Origin: a virus
Length of the DNA stretch: 28,497 nt
Reading direction: 5' to 3' (one strand)
Virus record (IMG/VR): IMGVR_UViG_3300004770_000005
Span: 1-28,497 of that record
Positions within the stretch are counted from its first letter, which is position 1, and each line of letters starts with the position of its first letter. Below, in pieces: positions 7,860 to 15,708 of this stretch. Made by a program: the position numbers and the translations under genes. Under the pieces are notes generated by a model. That model was not told the origin of the DNA, made no database searches, and saw only the letters and a program-made list of their open reading frames with translations.

Positions 7860-8312
7860 ATGATCGAAACCAACAAGAAATTCTCCGTGATCACGGATCA
7901 CGAGGCTCCCTTAAAAAGCGCCAACACCCATTTGATCGCCGCAGCTTGCACGGCAGGGGGAACTCTCTCTCAAGACGGATATCTGGACACGATTGAGCAA
8001 GGTCTGGATGGAAAGCCCCGCCGGACGGTGGTCTGGCTAATGGAAGAAAAGGAAATTACCTTTTCCGCAACTAAAGACGAAACGATTTCCACCCAAGAGT
8101 TGATCCGTCGCTGGAATGACCGCGAATGGTGCTTTGCCAATCCAGACCATCCGATTGTCTGGATGCGTTACTATCAGCAGACCCTCACCCAACTTCGGGA
8201 CGCCATTCGGGACCAGACTCCGACCATCGTGGTCAAGCGCGGGGGCCGCGCAGCCTACATTCCCGGCAAGGCTACCGAAGCCGAGAAAGCCGCCCTTCTC
8301 TCCAAGCTATGA
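7860..8312 (+). CDS. Unknown tail-module protein, 150 aa
   Basis: No family recognised. The N-terminal half is mixed alpha/beta (NKKFSVITDHEAPLKSANTHL). The middle has KEITFSATKDETISTQELIRRWNDREWCFANPDHP and the C-terminus is basic (VVKRGGRAAYIPG) ending in a short Ala/Lys helix. It overlaps the chaperone gene by ATGA, so the two are translationally coupled; a role in tail assembly is likely but unspecific. No TTTGACA and no convincing Shine-Dalgarno sequence upstream. Confidence 0.55.
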   Translation: MIETNKKFSVITDHEAPLKSANTHLIAAACTAGGTLSQDGYLDTIEQGLDGKPRRTVVWLMEEKEITFSATKDETISTQELIRRWNDREWCFANPDHPIVWMRYYQQTLTQLRDAIRDQTPTIVVKRGGRAAYIPGKATEAEKAALLSKL

Positions 8313-8734
8313 TTGATGTGACCAAAGACATGCTCTACAACGAGGAGCCGGCATCCCTCAACGAACGCCTTTTTCAGGAGGAACCAATTATCGCAGGGCG
8401 AAAAGTCCGTCCTTGGAACAATGCGGTCAAATTAAAGTTAGCCAGGATCTTTTCTTGGATTTCGCATCTTGATCAATCCACCCAACATGAAGAATTGCTT
8501 TACGCTTTTCTTTATTTAGTGGCAGCACCGATTGAACGGGTCGCTTTGAACACGCTCAACAAAAAAGCCTATTTTATAGATAAAGACGAGTTTGTGGGAT
8601 CGCTTTCCGAACAAGAAATTGCCTCCGGGGGAAAATGGTTTATCACCGTTACCAATTTAGAAAAAGAAACCACCGTTGAAGTGGTTGCAAAACCAAGTTC
8701 AGGAACAGGGGAAACACCACCCCCAAACTTGTAG
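8309..8734 (+). CDS. Tail assembly chaperone, short form (gpG-like)
   Basis: The 142-residue zero-frame product lies just ahead of the tape measure region, as lambda gpG does. It starts in an ATGA overlap with the previous gene. The middle is helical (LARIFSWISHLDQSTQHEELLYAFLYLVAAP) and the end is Thr/Pro-rich and probably flexible (SSGTGETPPP). Near its 3' end is the canonical slippery heptamer C CCA AAC (8722-8728) in the correct frame, four bases before the TAG stop. Such short/long chaperone pairs bind the tape measure protein during tail assembly and are absent from the virion. Family identity is inferred from position and the frameshift, not residues. Confidence 0.8.
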   Translation: MIDVTKDMLYNEEPASLNERLFQEEPIIAGRKVRPWNNAVKLKLARIFSWISHLDQSTQHEELLYAFLYLVAAPIERVALNTLNKKAYFIDKDEFVGSLSEQEIASGGKWFITVTNLEKETTVEVVAKPSSGTGETPPPNL

Positions 8735-8964
8735 AGCCTCCCTCGCTTGCCACGCTGATTTTTACGCTTGGCAAGGAGGGGGGCTTTACAGAGCAGCAGA
8801 TCATGGATTTTGAAACAGGCATGCCCGTTTATCGCGTCAATGCCTACTACCATGCGGCTCTTCGATCTCACGACATCTGGACATGTATTCCGTCTGCCCC
8901 TGCGGAGCACCAAATTGATGACCTCTTAGCCTTTCTTGACACTTCGCAAGAAGAAGATGAGTAA
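8309..8964 (+). CDS. Tail assembly chaperone, long -1 frameshift form (gpGT-like)
   Basis: A -1 slip on CCCAAAC at 8722-8728 moves ribosomes into an open -1 frame that continues to TAA 8962-8964. It adds about 78 residues (beginning LVEPPSLATLIFTLG, ending DTSQEEDE) to give about 218 residues. The -1 frame has no good start codon of its own near the junction, keeps protein-like composition and fills the otherwise empty 8735-8956 gap. The T-like extension would contact tail tube subunits, as known for lambda gpGT. It overlaps the next CDS by 8 nt. Frameshift efficiency cannot be judged here. Confidence 0.82.
8722..8728 (+). promoter_or_regulatory. -1 ribosomal frameshift slippery site CCCAAAC
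   Basis: Heptamer of the X XXY YYZ type in the zero frame (CCA AAC can re-pair as CCC AAA). It sits 3 nt before the zero-frame TAG. GC-rich sequence with potential pairing between CTTGCCACG (8749-8757) and CGCTTGGCAAG (8765-8775) follows and could act as stimulator. Confidence 0.8.
8935..8941 (+). promoter_or_regulatory. CTTGACA variant of the start-upstream motif
   Basis: CTTGACA with a 15-nt spacer to ATG 8957, located inside the -1 frame of the chaperone. One mismatch at the first T. Confidence 0.45.
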
Positions 8965-9628
8965 AACGGGACTGACTATTGACACGACCAATTTCAACCG
9001 GGCTATCAACGAAATGGCCCGATTAACGGGTGTTTCTATGGAAGAGATTGTTTTGGCGGAAGTTGGAAGCGTTCTTTCTCAAACAATTACGAACACCCCC
9101 AAAGCGACAAAAGAATCCATTATGAAAAGTTCAAAAGACTTTATATGGATTCGGAACGAAGGAGGGACTTGGAACCGAAAAGGGAAAACCTATCACGGGG
9201 GAACTTTCTACCCGTTGAAATGGCATTACAAAGATGATCTTTGGAACTTTATTGTAACTTCCAAGGATGCGCGGATCAAAGAACTGATCAAACGCATCGG
9301 CGTCGCCAAACAATCATGGTTTAAACTGGCAAACAATCTTGGAATCAAACTCCCGAAAAATGTTCCGGGATACGTTGCAAAAGCGGAAATCAACGGACAG
9401 ACGTTTGCAACGCCAGTAAATCAACAAAAAATCACTTCTGGTTCCAAAGTTCAGATTTCTATTGAAAACATGACCCGTTCCGCGATTGAAGGCGGTGGTC
9501 GAGCCGCATTACTCAAAGCCATCAATGGCCGCACTGGGTATTTTTACCGCAACCTAAAATCTGGAGCTTTTAAGAAAGTTTCTGATATTGCCAAAAAATA
9601 CCCCGGATTCAACGTGCGCGGCATTTAA
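8957..9628 (+). CDS. Unknown tail-module protein, 223 aa
   Basis: No family recognised. The protein is basic, with a helical N-terminus (TTNFNRAINEMARLTGVSMEEIVLAEVGSVL), a central aromatic, charged part (WHYKDDLWNFIVTSKDARIKELIKR) and a C-terminal GYFYRNLKSGAFKK segment. Its position between chaperone and tape measure suggests a structural or assembly role in the tail. ATG 8957 is preferred to the in-frame TTG 8936, because 8936 lies inside the CTTGACA motif. The start overlaps the frameshifted chaperone end by 8 nt. Confidence 0.6.
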   Translation: MSKTGLTIDTTNFNRAINEMARLTGVSMEEIVLAEVGSVLSQTITNTPKATKESIMKSSKDFIWIRNEGGTWNRKGKTYHGGTFYPLKWHYKDDLWNFIVTSKDARIKELIKRIGVAKQSWFKLANNLGIKLPKNVPGYVAKAEINGQTFATPVNQQKITSGSKVQISIENMTRSAIEGGGRAALLKAINGRTGYFYRNLKSGAFKKVSDIAKKYPGFNVRGI

Positions 9629-9634
9629 TTGACA
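9628..9634 (+). promoter_or_regulatory. ATTGACA variant of the start-upstream motif
   Basis: TTGACA begins right after the previous TAA (its last A is the first base of the variant). Spacer to ATG 9650 is 15 nt. Confidence 0.5.
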
Positions 9635-9649
9635 TTCCGTCACTGATTT

Positions 9650-11146
9650 ATGGCTTCCTCTAAAGAATCATTGTTTGCGGTGTTCGGCATGGACATTGCG
9701 CCTCTATTGCAAAGCCTCAAAAGGGCGACTAATAGCGTCCAAGAAGCCACCACTAAGATGGGCAAAGAATCTTTTGGTTCATTATTGGCACCTATTGGAA
9801 GCGTTGTGGCAGCCATCGGATCGGTGGCGGCCATCATGGAAGGAATGAAAAGCGGCCTTGAATTGGGCGCTCAAATGCAAGAAGCCGCTGAACAAACCGG
9901 CATCGCTGCCGGAAACTTCTACATGCTTCGCCTCGCCGCGAAAGATGCGGGACTTGAAGTGGACAAGATCCCAGGAGTCATTGGGAAAATGCAAGCTGTC
10001 CTAGCTGCATCTGTCAACGGCGGTGGACAATCCAGATTACTGACAAGCCTTGGGTTGGATCCTCGTCAATTAGCGGAAGCAAAACCAGATGAAGCATTAA
10101 GGAAGATAGGAGCAGCTATTGATTCGGTGGAAAACCGAGCTGCTCGAGCCGGAGCCGCCCGCGCAATCTTTGGCCGAAGTGGAACGGAACTTTTGCGTCT
10201 CTTTGCTTCTCCAGAATTCAAAAACTCGGGAAATCTTTCCGACGCCGCCAGAGTCATTGAAGAAAATGCCGCATTGTTTAAGCAGATCATGAATGATCTG
10301 GAACACGTTTGGGATCGTCTTAAAGAAATCTTTGTCGGTCTTGATAAACAACTTTTTCCCACCATTGATGCCGCATTAAAACGGTTGGAAGGGGTCGATT
10401 TTACTTCGTGGGGGGAAAAGATGGGAAATGTCATTGCCGGATTCTTTACAGATTTTACCAACCGCATGGAAATCCTTGGAGAACTCTTAAAAGAAGTGTT
10501 TTTGGGGGTTATCCTTCCTTTTATTACTCCTTTTACGGCATTGCTAAAAGATTCAGCGATTGTTTTTGGTCGCGCCATGAAGGATGTCCTTTTAGAGCCT
10601 CCTGCGTGGATTAAATGGACAATGGATCATGCCAAAGCCGGGGCGGCAATCGTCTCATTGGTTTCCGATCCTTTGCGGAACAGCCCCGTTTCAAAAGGTC
10701 TTGATTATTTGGAAACCCCCAATAAAAGCACCGGTCCTGATTTTCTTGGCGACATGAAAAAAGCATTGGACGAATCCTATGCTGCCAACAATGGACACCG
10801 GGATAAAATGACCGAGCTATTTGAAAAACTAGCTGCACCAACCGGATGGGTGGAATCCCTGAATAAAAACGCCCGAGATAAAGCCAACGAAGAAGCCTCA
10901 AGAAATGGCGATTCCCCGATTTCCGGTGATCTTGGACTTGGAGGAAAGGGATTTGGATTGATTTCAGATTCTTTGGCACGGGTTGGCGGTGGTGGAAATT
11001 TCCAACTTGGGGGTGAAATGACTAATCCGATTGTGACCGAACAAAAACGATCCAACACTTTGCTTCAGCAAATCCTTCAAGAAGCAAAAAACAACAAGCT
11101 TCCAGCCAATAATCTTCCAACCGGACAATTTGCTTTTTCAGTTTAA
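9650..11146 (+). CDS. Tape measure protein
   Basis: The 498-residue protein follows the chaperone pair and precedes the tail tip genes, the standard tape measure position. The N-terminal 90 residues contain SLKRATNSVQEATTKMGKESFGSLLAPIGSVVAAIGSVAAIMEGMKSGLELGAQMQEAAEQTGIAAG in outline (helix, hydrophobic segment, then the LAKDAG-type helix), a pattern common at the start of tape measure proteins. A hydrophobic stretch about residues 282-302 (LGVILPFITPFTALL) could be membrane-active during DNA injection. It is short for the class; by the known rule of about 1.5 angstrom per residue the tail would be roughly 75 nm or less. Confidence 0.85.
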   Translation: MASSKESLFAVFGMDIAPLLQSLKRATNSVQEATTKMGKESFGSLLAPIGSVVAAIGSVAAIMEGMKSGLELGAQMQEAAEQTGIAAGNFYMLRLAAKDAGLEVDKIPGVIGKMQAVLAASVNGGGQSRLLTSLGLDPRQLAEAKPDEALRKIGAAIDSVENRAARAGAARAIFGRSGTELLRLFASPEFKNSGNLSDAARVIEENAALFKQIMNDLEHVWDRLKEIFVGLDKQLFPTIDAALKRLEGVDFTSWGEKMGNVIAGFFTDFTNRMEILGELLKEVFLGVILPFITPFTALLKDSAIVFGRAMKDVLLEPPAWIKWTMDHAKAGAAIVSLVSDPLRNSPVSKGLDYLETPNKSTGPDFLGDMKKALDESYAANNGHRDKMTELFEKLAAPTGWVESLNKNARDKANEEASRNGDSPISGDLGLGGKGFGLISDSLARVGGGGNFQLGGEMTNPIVTEQKRSNTLLQQILQEAKNNKLPANNLPTGQFAFSV

Positions 11147-11148
11147 CA
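11142..11148 (+). promoter_or_regulatory. TTTAACA variant of the start-upstream motif
   Basis: TTTAACA in which TAA (11144-11146) is the stop codon of the tape measure gene; spacer to ATG 11163 is 14 nt. The single change from TTTGACA converts TGA to TAA, so the stop function and the motif overlap. Confidence 0.45.
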
Positions 11149-11162
11149 CCTAACCAACGATC

Positions 11163-11846
11163 ATGGCCGCCACGACATCCACCTCCACCACGTTTGACGC
11201 ACGTCTGGGAACCTATATCACCACGACGGTTGCCCAAGACGTCTCTTCCCAACCCGTGCCTCCAAGCGGATCTGGAGCGTTTGAAATCACGACAGCCTAT
11301 TCCGACGGAATCTACACGACCACTTGGAAAACCGAATCGGGAACAAATCCCACGGGGTTTCCTGCCCTTCCATCAGGAAGCACCTATAATTACGAAGTCC
11401 ACACATCGGTCAGCACGGAACCGCTGGTCACGCATACGTATTTTACCTCCGGCGGAAAATGGGCGCTTTCTTCAACGGATCTCCAAGCCATCAAAATTGC
11501 GGAAAGCGATCCGGCTAATACGGTCACTGGATGGGTGGCGATCTCCACGGCATCGGGATCATCTGCCAATCTCAAACAATATGCCACGCTTGTTTCTCAG
11601 GGAATTGATACCTACCTGAACCCTTCCATCACGCTTTCCATTACCGATGATGAATCCTCCCTTCCTAGCATTGCAACGATTGGTCAGATCGCTTCGGGAC
11701 TGACCAACGCACCCACCCTCCCCTCGGGAGGGAATTGGCTTTTCACAGGAATGAACGCCACGGCCCTTTCCAATGGGAAATGGAGGATTGCCAAAGAATA
11801 CCGTGCAAGCGGTCAAAAAGGTTGGAACACCTCGATCTACCAATAA
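11163..11846 (+). CDS. Thr/Ser-rich tail tip protein, unknown
   Basis: A 227-residue protein very rich in Thr and Ser with predicted beta strands; it contains DLQAIKIAESDPANTVTGWVAIST and ends KEYRASGQKGWNTSIYQ. No known domain recognised. It lies directly after the tape measure protein, so it is likely a distal tail or tip component. The next gene starts 3 nt after its stop. It shares the Ser/Thr-rich composition of the large protein at 12451-14625. Confidence 0.6.
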   Translation: MAATTSTSTTFDARLGTYITTTVAQDVSSQPVPPSGSGAFEITTAYSDGIYTTTWKTESGTNPTGFPALPSGSTYNYEVHTSVSTEPLVTHTYFTSGGKWALSSTDLQAIKIAESDPANTVTGWVAISTASGSSANLKQYATLVSQGIDTYLNPSITLSITDDESSLPSIATIGQIASGLTNAPTLPSGGNWLFTGMNATALSNGKWRIAKEYRASGQKGWNTSIYQ

Positions 11847-11849
11847 CCG

Positions 11850-12431
11850 ATGAAACGCATCCCACGGATGAGTTCGGGAGGAGTTTTGACCCCTCAAGGT
11901 TGGGACATGGTGGCTCAGGTCATTGATGCCAACTTCCGCGAATGCCAGATCCAGCCGGGCAAGGGCGTCACCATTTCCAACGGGACCGGAGGTCAAAGCG
12001 TTTCCGTAAAACAAATTCCCGTAAAAGGTGCTACATCCGTTTATCCATTTGATTTTATCGGGGTCACTTCCACCACGTGCAAATTTCAGCCAGGGACAAT
12101 TGCGGGGCTCATCCCGACCAACATGTTTGCCACGCTGACCTTTTCCACAACGACCAGCTATCTTTTGGCAACTTGCACGACCTCGGGACAAAAAGTCACG
12201 GCAGCCACGCTTTCCATCGTGACAACCGTCCCATCGTTTCCGATTCCTACCGTGGGAGCTGCTCCAAGCACCCTATACATTGTCCTGGGAACCTTTACCT
12301 CGGGATTATACACAAATCTTTGGCAACAATCGATTTCTGCCACACCCAAGGAAGTCATGCGGGTACCGGTTTCTAATCCCACCGCTTTTCAGCTTCCCTT
12401 CACTTCGTATTGGGATTGGTCGGTTTCTTAA
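11850..12431 (+). CDS. Tail tip protein, unknown, 193 aa
   Basis: No family recognised. The N-terminus (MKRIPRMSSGGVLTPQGWDMVAQVIDANFRECQIQPG) reads as a helical module of the kind found in phage tip and receptor-binding proteins, followed by beta-rich Thr/Ser sequence (LATLTFSTTTSYLLATCTTSGQKVTAATL) and a WQQSISATPKEVMRVPVSNP stretch. It follows its neighbour by 3 nt with no separate signal, so translational coupling is probable. A structural tail role is an inference from position and composition. Confidence 0.55.
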   Translation: MKRIPRMSSGGVLTPQGWDMVAQVIDANFRECQIQPGKGVTISNGTGGQSVSVKQIPVKGATSVYPFDFIGVTSTTCKFQPGTIAGLIPTNMFATLTFSTTTSYLLATCTTSGQKVTAATLSIVTTVPSFPIPTVGAAPSTLYIVLGTFTSGLYTNLWQQSISATPKEVMRVPVSNPTAFQLPFTSYWDWSVS

Positions 12432-12450
12432 TCTTAATCCGAGTAAGGCC

Positions 12451-14625
12451 ATGACACCTCAAGCCTCGGTCACGTTCACGGTTGCCAACTCAAACACTTA
12501 CCTCAACGATTTCATCTATCAAAAAACGTGGAAGCGATTGCAAAGTGGATCTGGTAACGCCACAACATCCACAGTCTTAAACGGTGATACCAATTATACA
12601 ATTTTACATTCGGCATTTTTAGGAACTTCAACGCAGTCGTACACCCGAAATTATTTGATTAACTCCTCTAAAGCTCCATCTTATACGTTTACCTCAAGTT
12701 CTGCTTACACGGAGTCATATAATAGCCCGTTAACCTATTATTGGTATTCAAGCGGAGGTGCTGACGGCACAGGAGCAGTTGAATTAACTTCGTCAGATGC
12801 ACAAGGAACCGGAGTCTACAAAGCTCAAACATTTTCGCCTTTCTTTGTTACTTCCGGCTCAACCAGTTCCACGGGCAACTATTCGGCGTCTGGGGCAAGT
12901 TATACGGATTACCAGACGGTCAATGATTTTAATGGATATGACTCTGATGGGAATATCCGATACTCGGGGTATTCCACATCCGTGGTTTACACAACTTCCC
13001 TCACTTTTGCCACCACGATTGATTCGGCAATTCGCGCTACGGCTGCCTACACGACAACCTGGACCACGGCCGCTTCCAACACTTCTTTTACGGTCACTTC
13101 CTACGACACATTCACGACGGCGACGACAAACGCTTGGGGATCCGCCTCAAGTCTCTCCACATCGAGCAAGACCACGCTTTCCGTGGATACCTACACGGCT
13201 CTTTCCAGCTCGCAAACGACTACCTATATTTATGCCGGAATCTACCCGTTTGGAACCGGATCTCTTTGGAAAAGCCGGATTGAAACATTTGCCGACACAA
13301 TAGTTTTTGTGCCTTCTTCGGCAGTGGCGTATGCGTTCACGACCACGGGAAATAACGTGGCCTCGGCGATTGCAACAACATTTGCTTCGTCATTAGTTCA
13401 AAGCAGTTTCTCGGTGTCGATGGTGACCACAAGTTTTGCTGCCGTCAGTTCTTCCATTACTTATTCCAGAAATAATGGCGGGCTAATTACTTCGTACCTT
13501 GTTTCCAGTTCACTTGTTCAAGGCGTCACTTCAAGCGTGACTTATCCAACCGGACTTGCTTTCAGTGACGTGACTTCTTCACTGACTTCTTCGTCCTATT
13601 CAGGAACTGCCGCCACTTATGCTGGATCCAATCCTACTGCAATAGTGACTTATTCGGCAGGATTGTCTCAAACGGGGTTGATTCCCTTTGTGTCCACACA
13701 AGCGGTCTCGTCGTTTGGGTCGGTCTATGTGGATTCAAACGGATTAAACCTAATCTACCCTCTGACCGATACGATTGCTGGAGGATCTAACCTTTCTGCC
13801 ACGGCAATAGTCTTTGGATCCCTTGGATCAAGTAATGATTCCGTCAATGGAACGGGTGGAGAATCATATTTTCTCACTTCTGCTTCATTTATTCCCATTC
13901 CTGCAATCGGAGCCTCGATTCGGACAAACATTCCGACAATACAGTTGACCACTCAACTTAAAGGAGGAGGGACGTCACAATCTTTTCGGGCTTTGCCAGG
14001 ACAAATGACCGGCGGATCAACTCCCGCCCCGGCTGCCTATTTTACCGCAGGATCTTTTCCGGCATGGCTTACGGTTTCGTCCGTTTTTTTCCAAGTGGGT
14101 TTTTCGGATCTTGGCTATGAGAATGTCCCGCGAGTTTTTCCGTTCAGTGGATCGGGAAGCTATGTTTCCAGCGTCTCTTCAATCCTTACTTCTATCTCTG
14201 GCAATACGATTTTTGCGACTTCTCAATCAACGGCCACTTCGCTCTCAGTCTCCAGCACCTCCACGGCCACCATCACCAACACGATCACCGGCTCAACCTC
14301 GATTGCTTTTGGCACCTCGGGAGCCGTCGCTAGTTTTTACGCCTCCTCAGTCACCAACTTGATCCCTGCCAACGTCACGGGATATGTCACTCCTCCGGGA
14401 GTTTTTGATGTCTGGGACTCGTCAAGTTCAACACGCTTTGTTCAAAACAAAGCGCAATTCTGGGGAGCCGGTGGCAATCAATCGTATTTCTCCAATGTAA
14501 ATGGTTTTTATGCTGCCAAACCCATGAATTTTTCCCCATATGCCGGAGGCTATGCGGATTCAGCGAATTCCACGTTAAGCGTCATCCCGGCAGTGGCGGC
14601 CCTGACTTACTCTTACGTTTTATAA
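12451..14625 (+). CDS. Large Ser/Thr/Tyr-rich tail protein
   Basis: A 724-residue protein with extreme low-complexity character: Ser and Thr make up about half of the residues around positions 205-265, and Tyr, Ala and Gly most of the remainder. No catalytic motifs, few charged residues and many short YTTTWTTAASNTS-like strings suggest an extended beta-rich or fibrous surface protein. It lies between the tip genes and a glycosyltransferase gene, so it is a plausible tail tip/fibre protein and possible sugar acceptor. ATG 12451 is chosen because the upstream in-frame ATG 12280 lies deep inside the preceding gene. AAGG at 12445-12448 is too close to be a standard ribosome binding site. Confidence 0.7.
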   Translation: MTPQASVTFTVANSNTYLNDFIYQKTWKRLQSGSGNATTSTVLNGDTNYTILHSAFLGTSTQSYTRNYLINSSKAPSYTFTSSSAYTESYNSPLTYYWYSSGGADGTGAVELTSSDAQGTGVYKAQTFSPFFVTSGSTSSTGNYSASGASYTDYQTVNDFNGYDSDGNIRYSGYSTSVVYTTSLTFATTIDSAIRATAAYTTTWTTAASNTSFTVTSYDTFTTATTNAWGSASSLSTSSKTTLSVDTYTALSSSQTTTYIYAGIYPFGTGSLWKSRIETFADTIVFVPSSAVAYAFTTTGNNVASAIATTFASSLVQSSFSVSMVTTSFAAVSSSITYSRNNGGLITSYLVSSSLVQGVTSSVTYPTGLAFSDVTSSLTSSSYSGTAATYAGSNPTAIVTYSAGLSQTGLIPFVSTQAVSSFGSVYVDSNGLNLIYPLTDTIAGGSNLSATAIVFGSLGSSNDSVNGTGGESYFLTSASFIPIPAIGASIRTNIPTIQLTTQLKGGGTSQSFRALPGQMTGGSTPAPAAYFTAGSFPAWLTVSSVFFQVGFSDLGYENVPRVFPFSGSGSYVSSVSSILTSISGNTIFATSQSTATSLSVSSTSTATITNTITGSTSIAFGTSGAVASFYASSVTNLIPANVTGYVTPPGVFDVWDSSSSTRFVQNKAQFWGAGGNQSYFSNVNGFYAAKPMNFSPYAGGYADSANSTLSVIPAVAALTYSYVL

Positions 14626-14631
14626 GCAACC

Positions 14632-14638
14632 TTTGACA
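14632..14638 (+). promoter_or_regulatory. TTTGACA start-upstream motif with long spacer
   Basis: TTTGACA with a 26-nt spacer to ATG 14665, the only long spacer in the set. The spacer contains a perfect 6-bp hairpin (14645-14661). Confidence 0.5.
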
Positions 14639-14644
14639 CCCCTC

Positions 14645-14661
14645 GGAGATCAACGATCTCC
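14645..14661 (+). promoter_or_regulatory. Hairpin inside motif-to-start spacer
   Basis: GGAGAT (14645-14650), loop CAACG, ATCTCC (14656-14661). Folding would remove 17 nt from the path between TTTGACA and the ATG at 14665. It also sequesters GGAG, the only Shine-Dalgarno-like sequence there. Confidence 0.5.
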
Positions 14662-14664
14662 ACC

Positions 14665-15693
14665 ATGCTTGTCATCACCGTCGCGGCCACCCGTTCTTAT
14701 CTCCATGCTTGGCCTCAATGCGTCCGAGCCATTGCTGCAGCCGCCGGCCACCACGAAGAAGCGCATTTTGTCTTGGCAACCGATGAGTCCAAGGAAGGAA
14801 AAATGGCCGAGGAGATCGCCAAGAACGAACTTCCCGAGGGGTGGAAAGTCACGGTCCTCCGTCTGCCGATCAAAGAAGACGAAAAAGACTACAAGGAGAC
14901 CGCCCAGCTTCGCATTGCAGCGTTGCAAGGGGCCTGCTTTAGCTTTGCCCGCAAGATCCGCGCTGCACAATGCCTTGTGGTTGAAAGCGACACCATTTTG
15001 CCTGCCCATGCCCTCCGAGTCTTGGAATGGACGCTTCAGATGCCCAAGGCGGACGGATCTCCCTACTACCAAGTGGCAGCCGCCACCTATCCCAACGGGC
15101 TTTTCCTTGGGGGATTCGGCTCGTATCAGAACCCGATTGCCGAGGATTTCTTGCCAGAAGAGCGAGTTTTGCCTGACCGATTGAAACTTTGCCTAACCAA
15201 ATGCGAGGAACGCTTGAAATCCTGCACGGATCAAAAGCTAGGAGAACGCGAGATGAAGCGTCTGGGACGCCTTCGAGAACGCATCAAAAACAAACCACCC
15301 ACCGGAAGCGTTTTTGAACTCAATGCCAAGGGATACCGTCGGCGTGGGTGGATGGACTTTGCTTATCCTGGTATCGGTCTGGGAGCTGTGGTTCCGACCG
15401 ATTGGTGTGGCCTCGGATGCACCCTACTTTCCAAAGAAGCTCTCTTGCACGCCGATTTCACCGGTTACGATGGCCGAGGGACTCAGGACCTCTTCCTTTG
15501 TTGGCACCGCTGGCACCCCGCCGGGATGAATCTGGCCATCGTCCCTCACGTGGCATGCGACCATATCAAGCGCCGTTCCTCGGAGGCCCCCATCACCGAC
15601 CCAGAGATCATTCACTACCGAGCTTACCACGAGACCTCGGGTGAATGCCAAGGCCACCTCCGTCAACGAACGCAAGCCTTTATCTCTGTTTGA
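14665..15693 (+). CDS. Glycosyltransferase-like protein, GT-A fold (putative)
   Basis: The 342 residues follow a GT-A layout: an N-terminal MLVITVAATRSYLHAWPQCV nucleotide-binding strand-helix and a DxD-like site in LVVESDTILP (E107-S108-D109). Next come CGLGCTLLSKEAL near 248-260, the GTQDLFLCWH segment (about 272-281) in the place of the acidic base motif, and VACDHIK with H300 as a possible metal ligand. Such enzymes move a sugar from a nucleotide-sugar to an acceptor. Residues 160-215 form a charged helical insertion (KCEERLKSCTDQKLGERE). It sits among tail fibre genes, which suggests that a tail protein or host surface sugar is the acceptor. Substrate unknown. Confidence 0.7.
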   Translation: MLVITVAATRSYLHAWPQCVRAIAAAAGHHEEAHFVLATDESKEGKMAEEIAKNELPEGWKVTVLRLPIKEDEKDYKETAQLRIAALQGACFSFARKIRAAQCLVVESDTILPAHALRVLEWTLQMPKADGSPYYQVAAATYPNGLFLGGFGSYQNPIAEDFLPEERVLPDRLKLCLTKCEERLKSCTDQKLGEREMKRLGRLRERIKNKPPTGSVFELNAKGYRRRGWMDFAYPGIGLGAVVPTDWCGLGCTLLSKEALLHADFTGYDGRGTQDLFLCWHRWHPAGMNLAIVPHVACDHIKRRSSEAPITDPEIIHYRAYHETSGECQGHLRQRTQAFISV

Positions 15694-15695
15694 CA
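15689..15695 (+). promoter_or_regulatory. TTTGACA start-upstream motif containing a stop codon
   Basis: The TGA inside TTTGACA (15691-15693) is the stop codon of the glycosyltransferase gene. Exactly 13 nt then lead to ATG 15709. Confidence 0.6.
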
Positions 15696-15708
15696 TCCAC
15701 TTTTGAAC

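Noticed and set aside
8735-8956. Separate gene in the gap after the chaperone stop
   Set aside because: The open -1 frame has no good start near the junction (its first ATG comes late) and continues from the slippery site, so it is read as the frameshift extension.
12280-12450. Upstream extension of the large Ser/Thr-rich protein to ATG 12280
   Set aside because: It lies wholly inside the 11850-12431 gene in another frame; ATG 12451 follows its stop by 19 nt and starts the protein-like composition.
14633-15184. 183-codon + strand open frame overlapping the glycosyltransferase
   Set aside because: Alternative frame of a gene with recognisable GT-A motifs; Pro/Arg/Ser-rich shadow composition.
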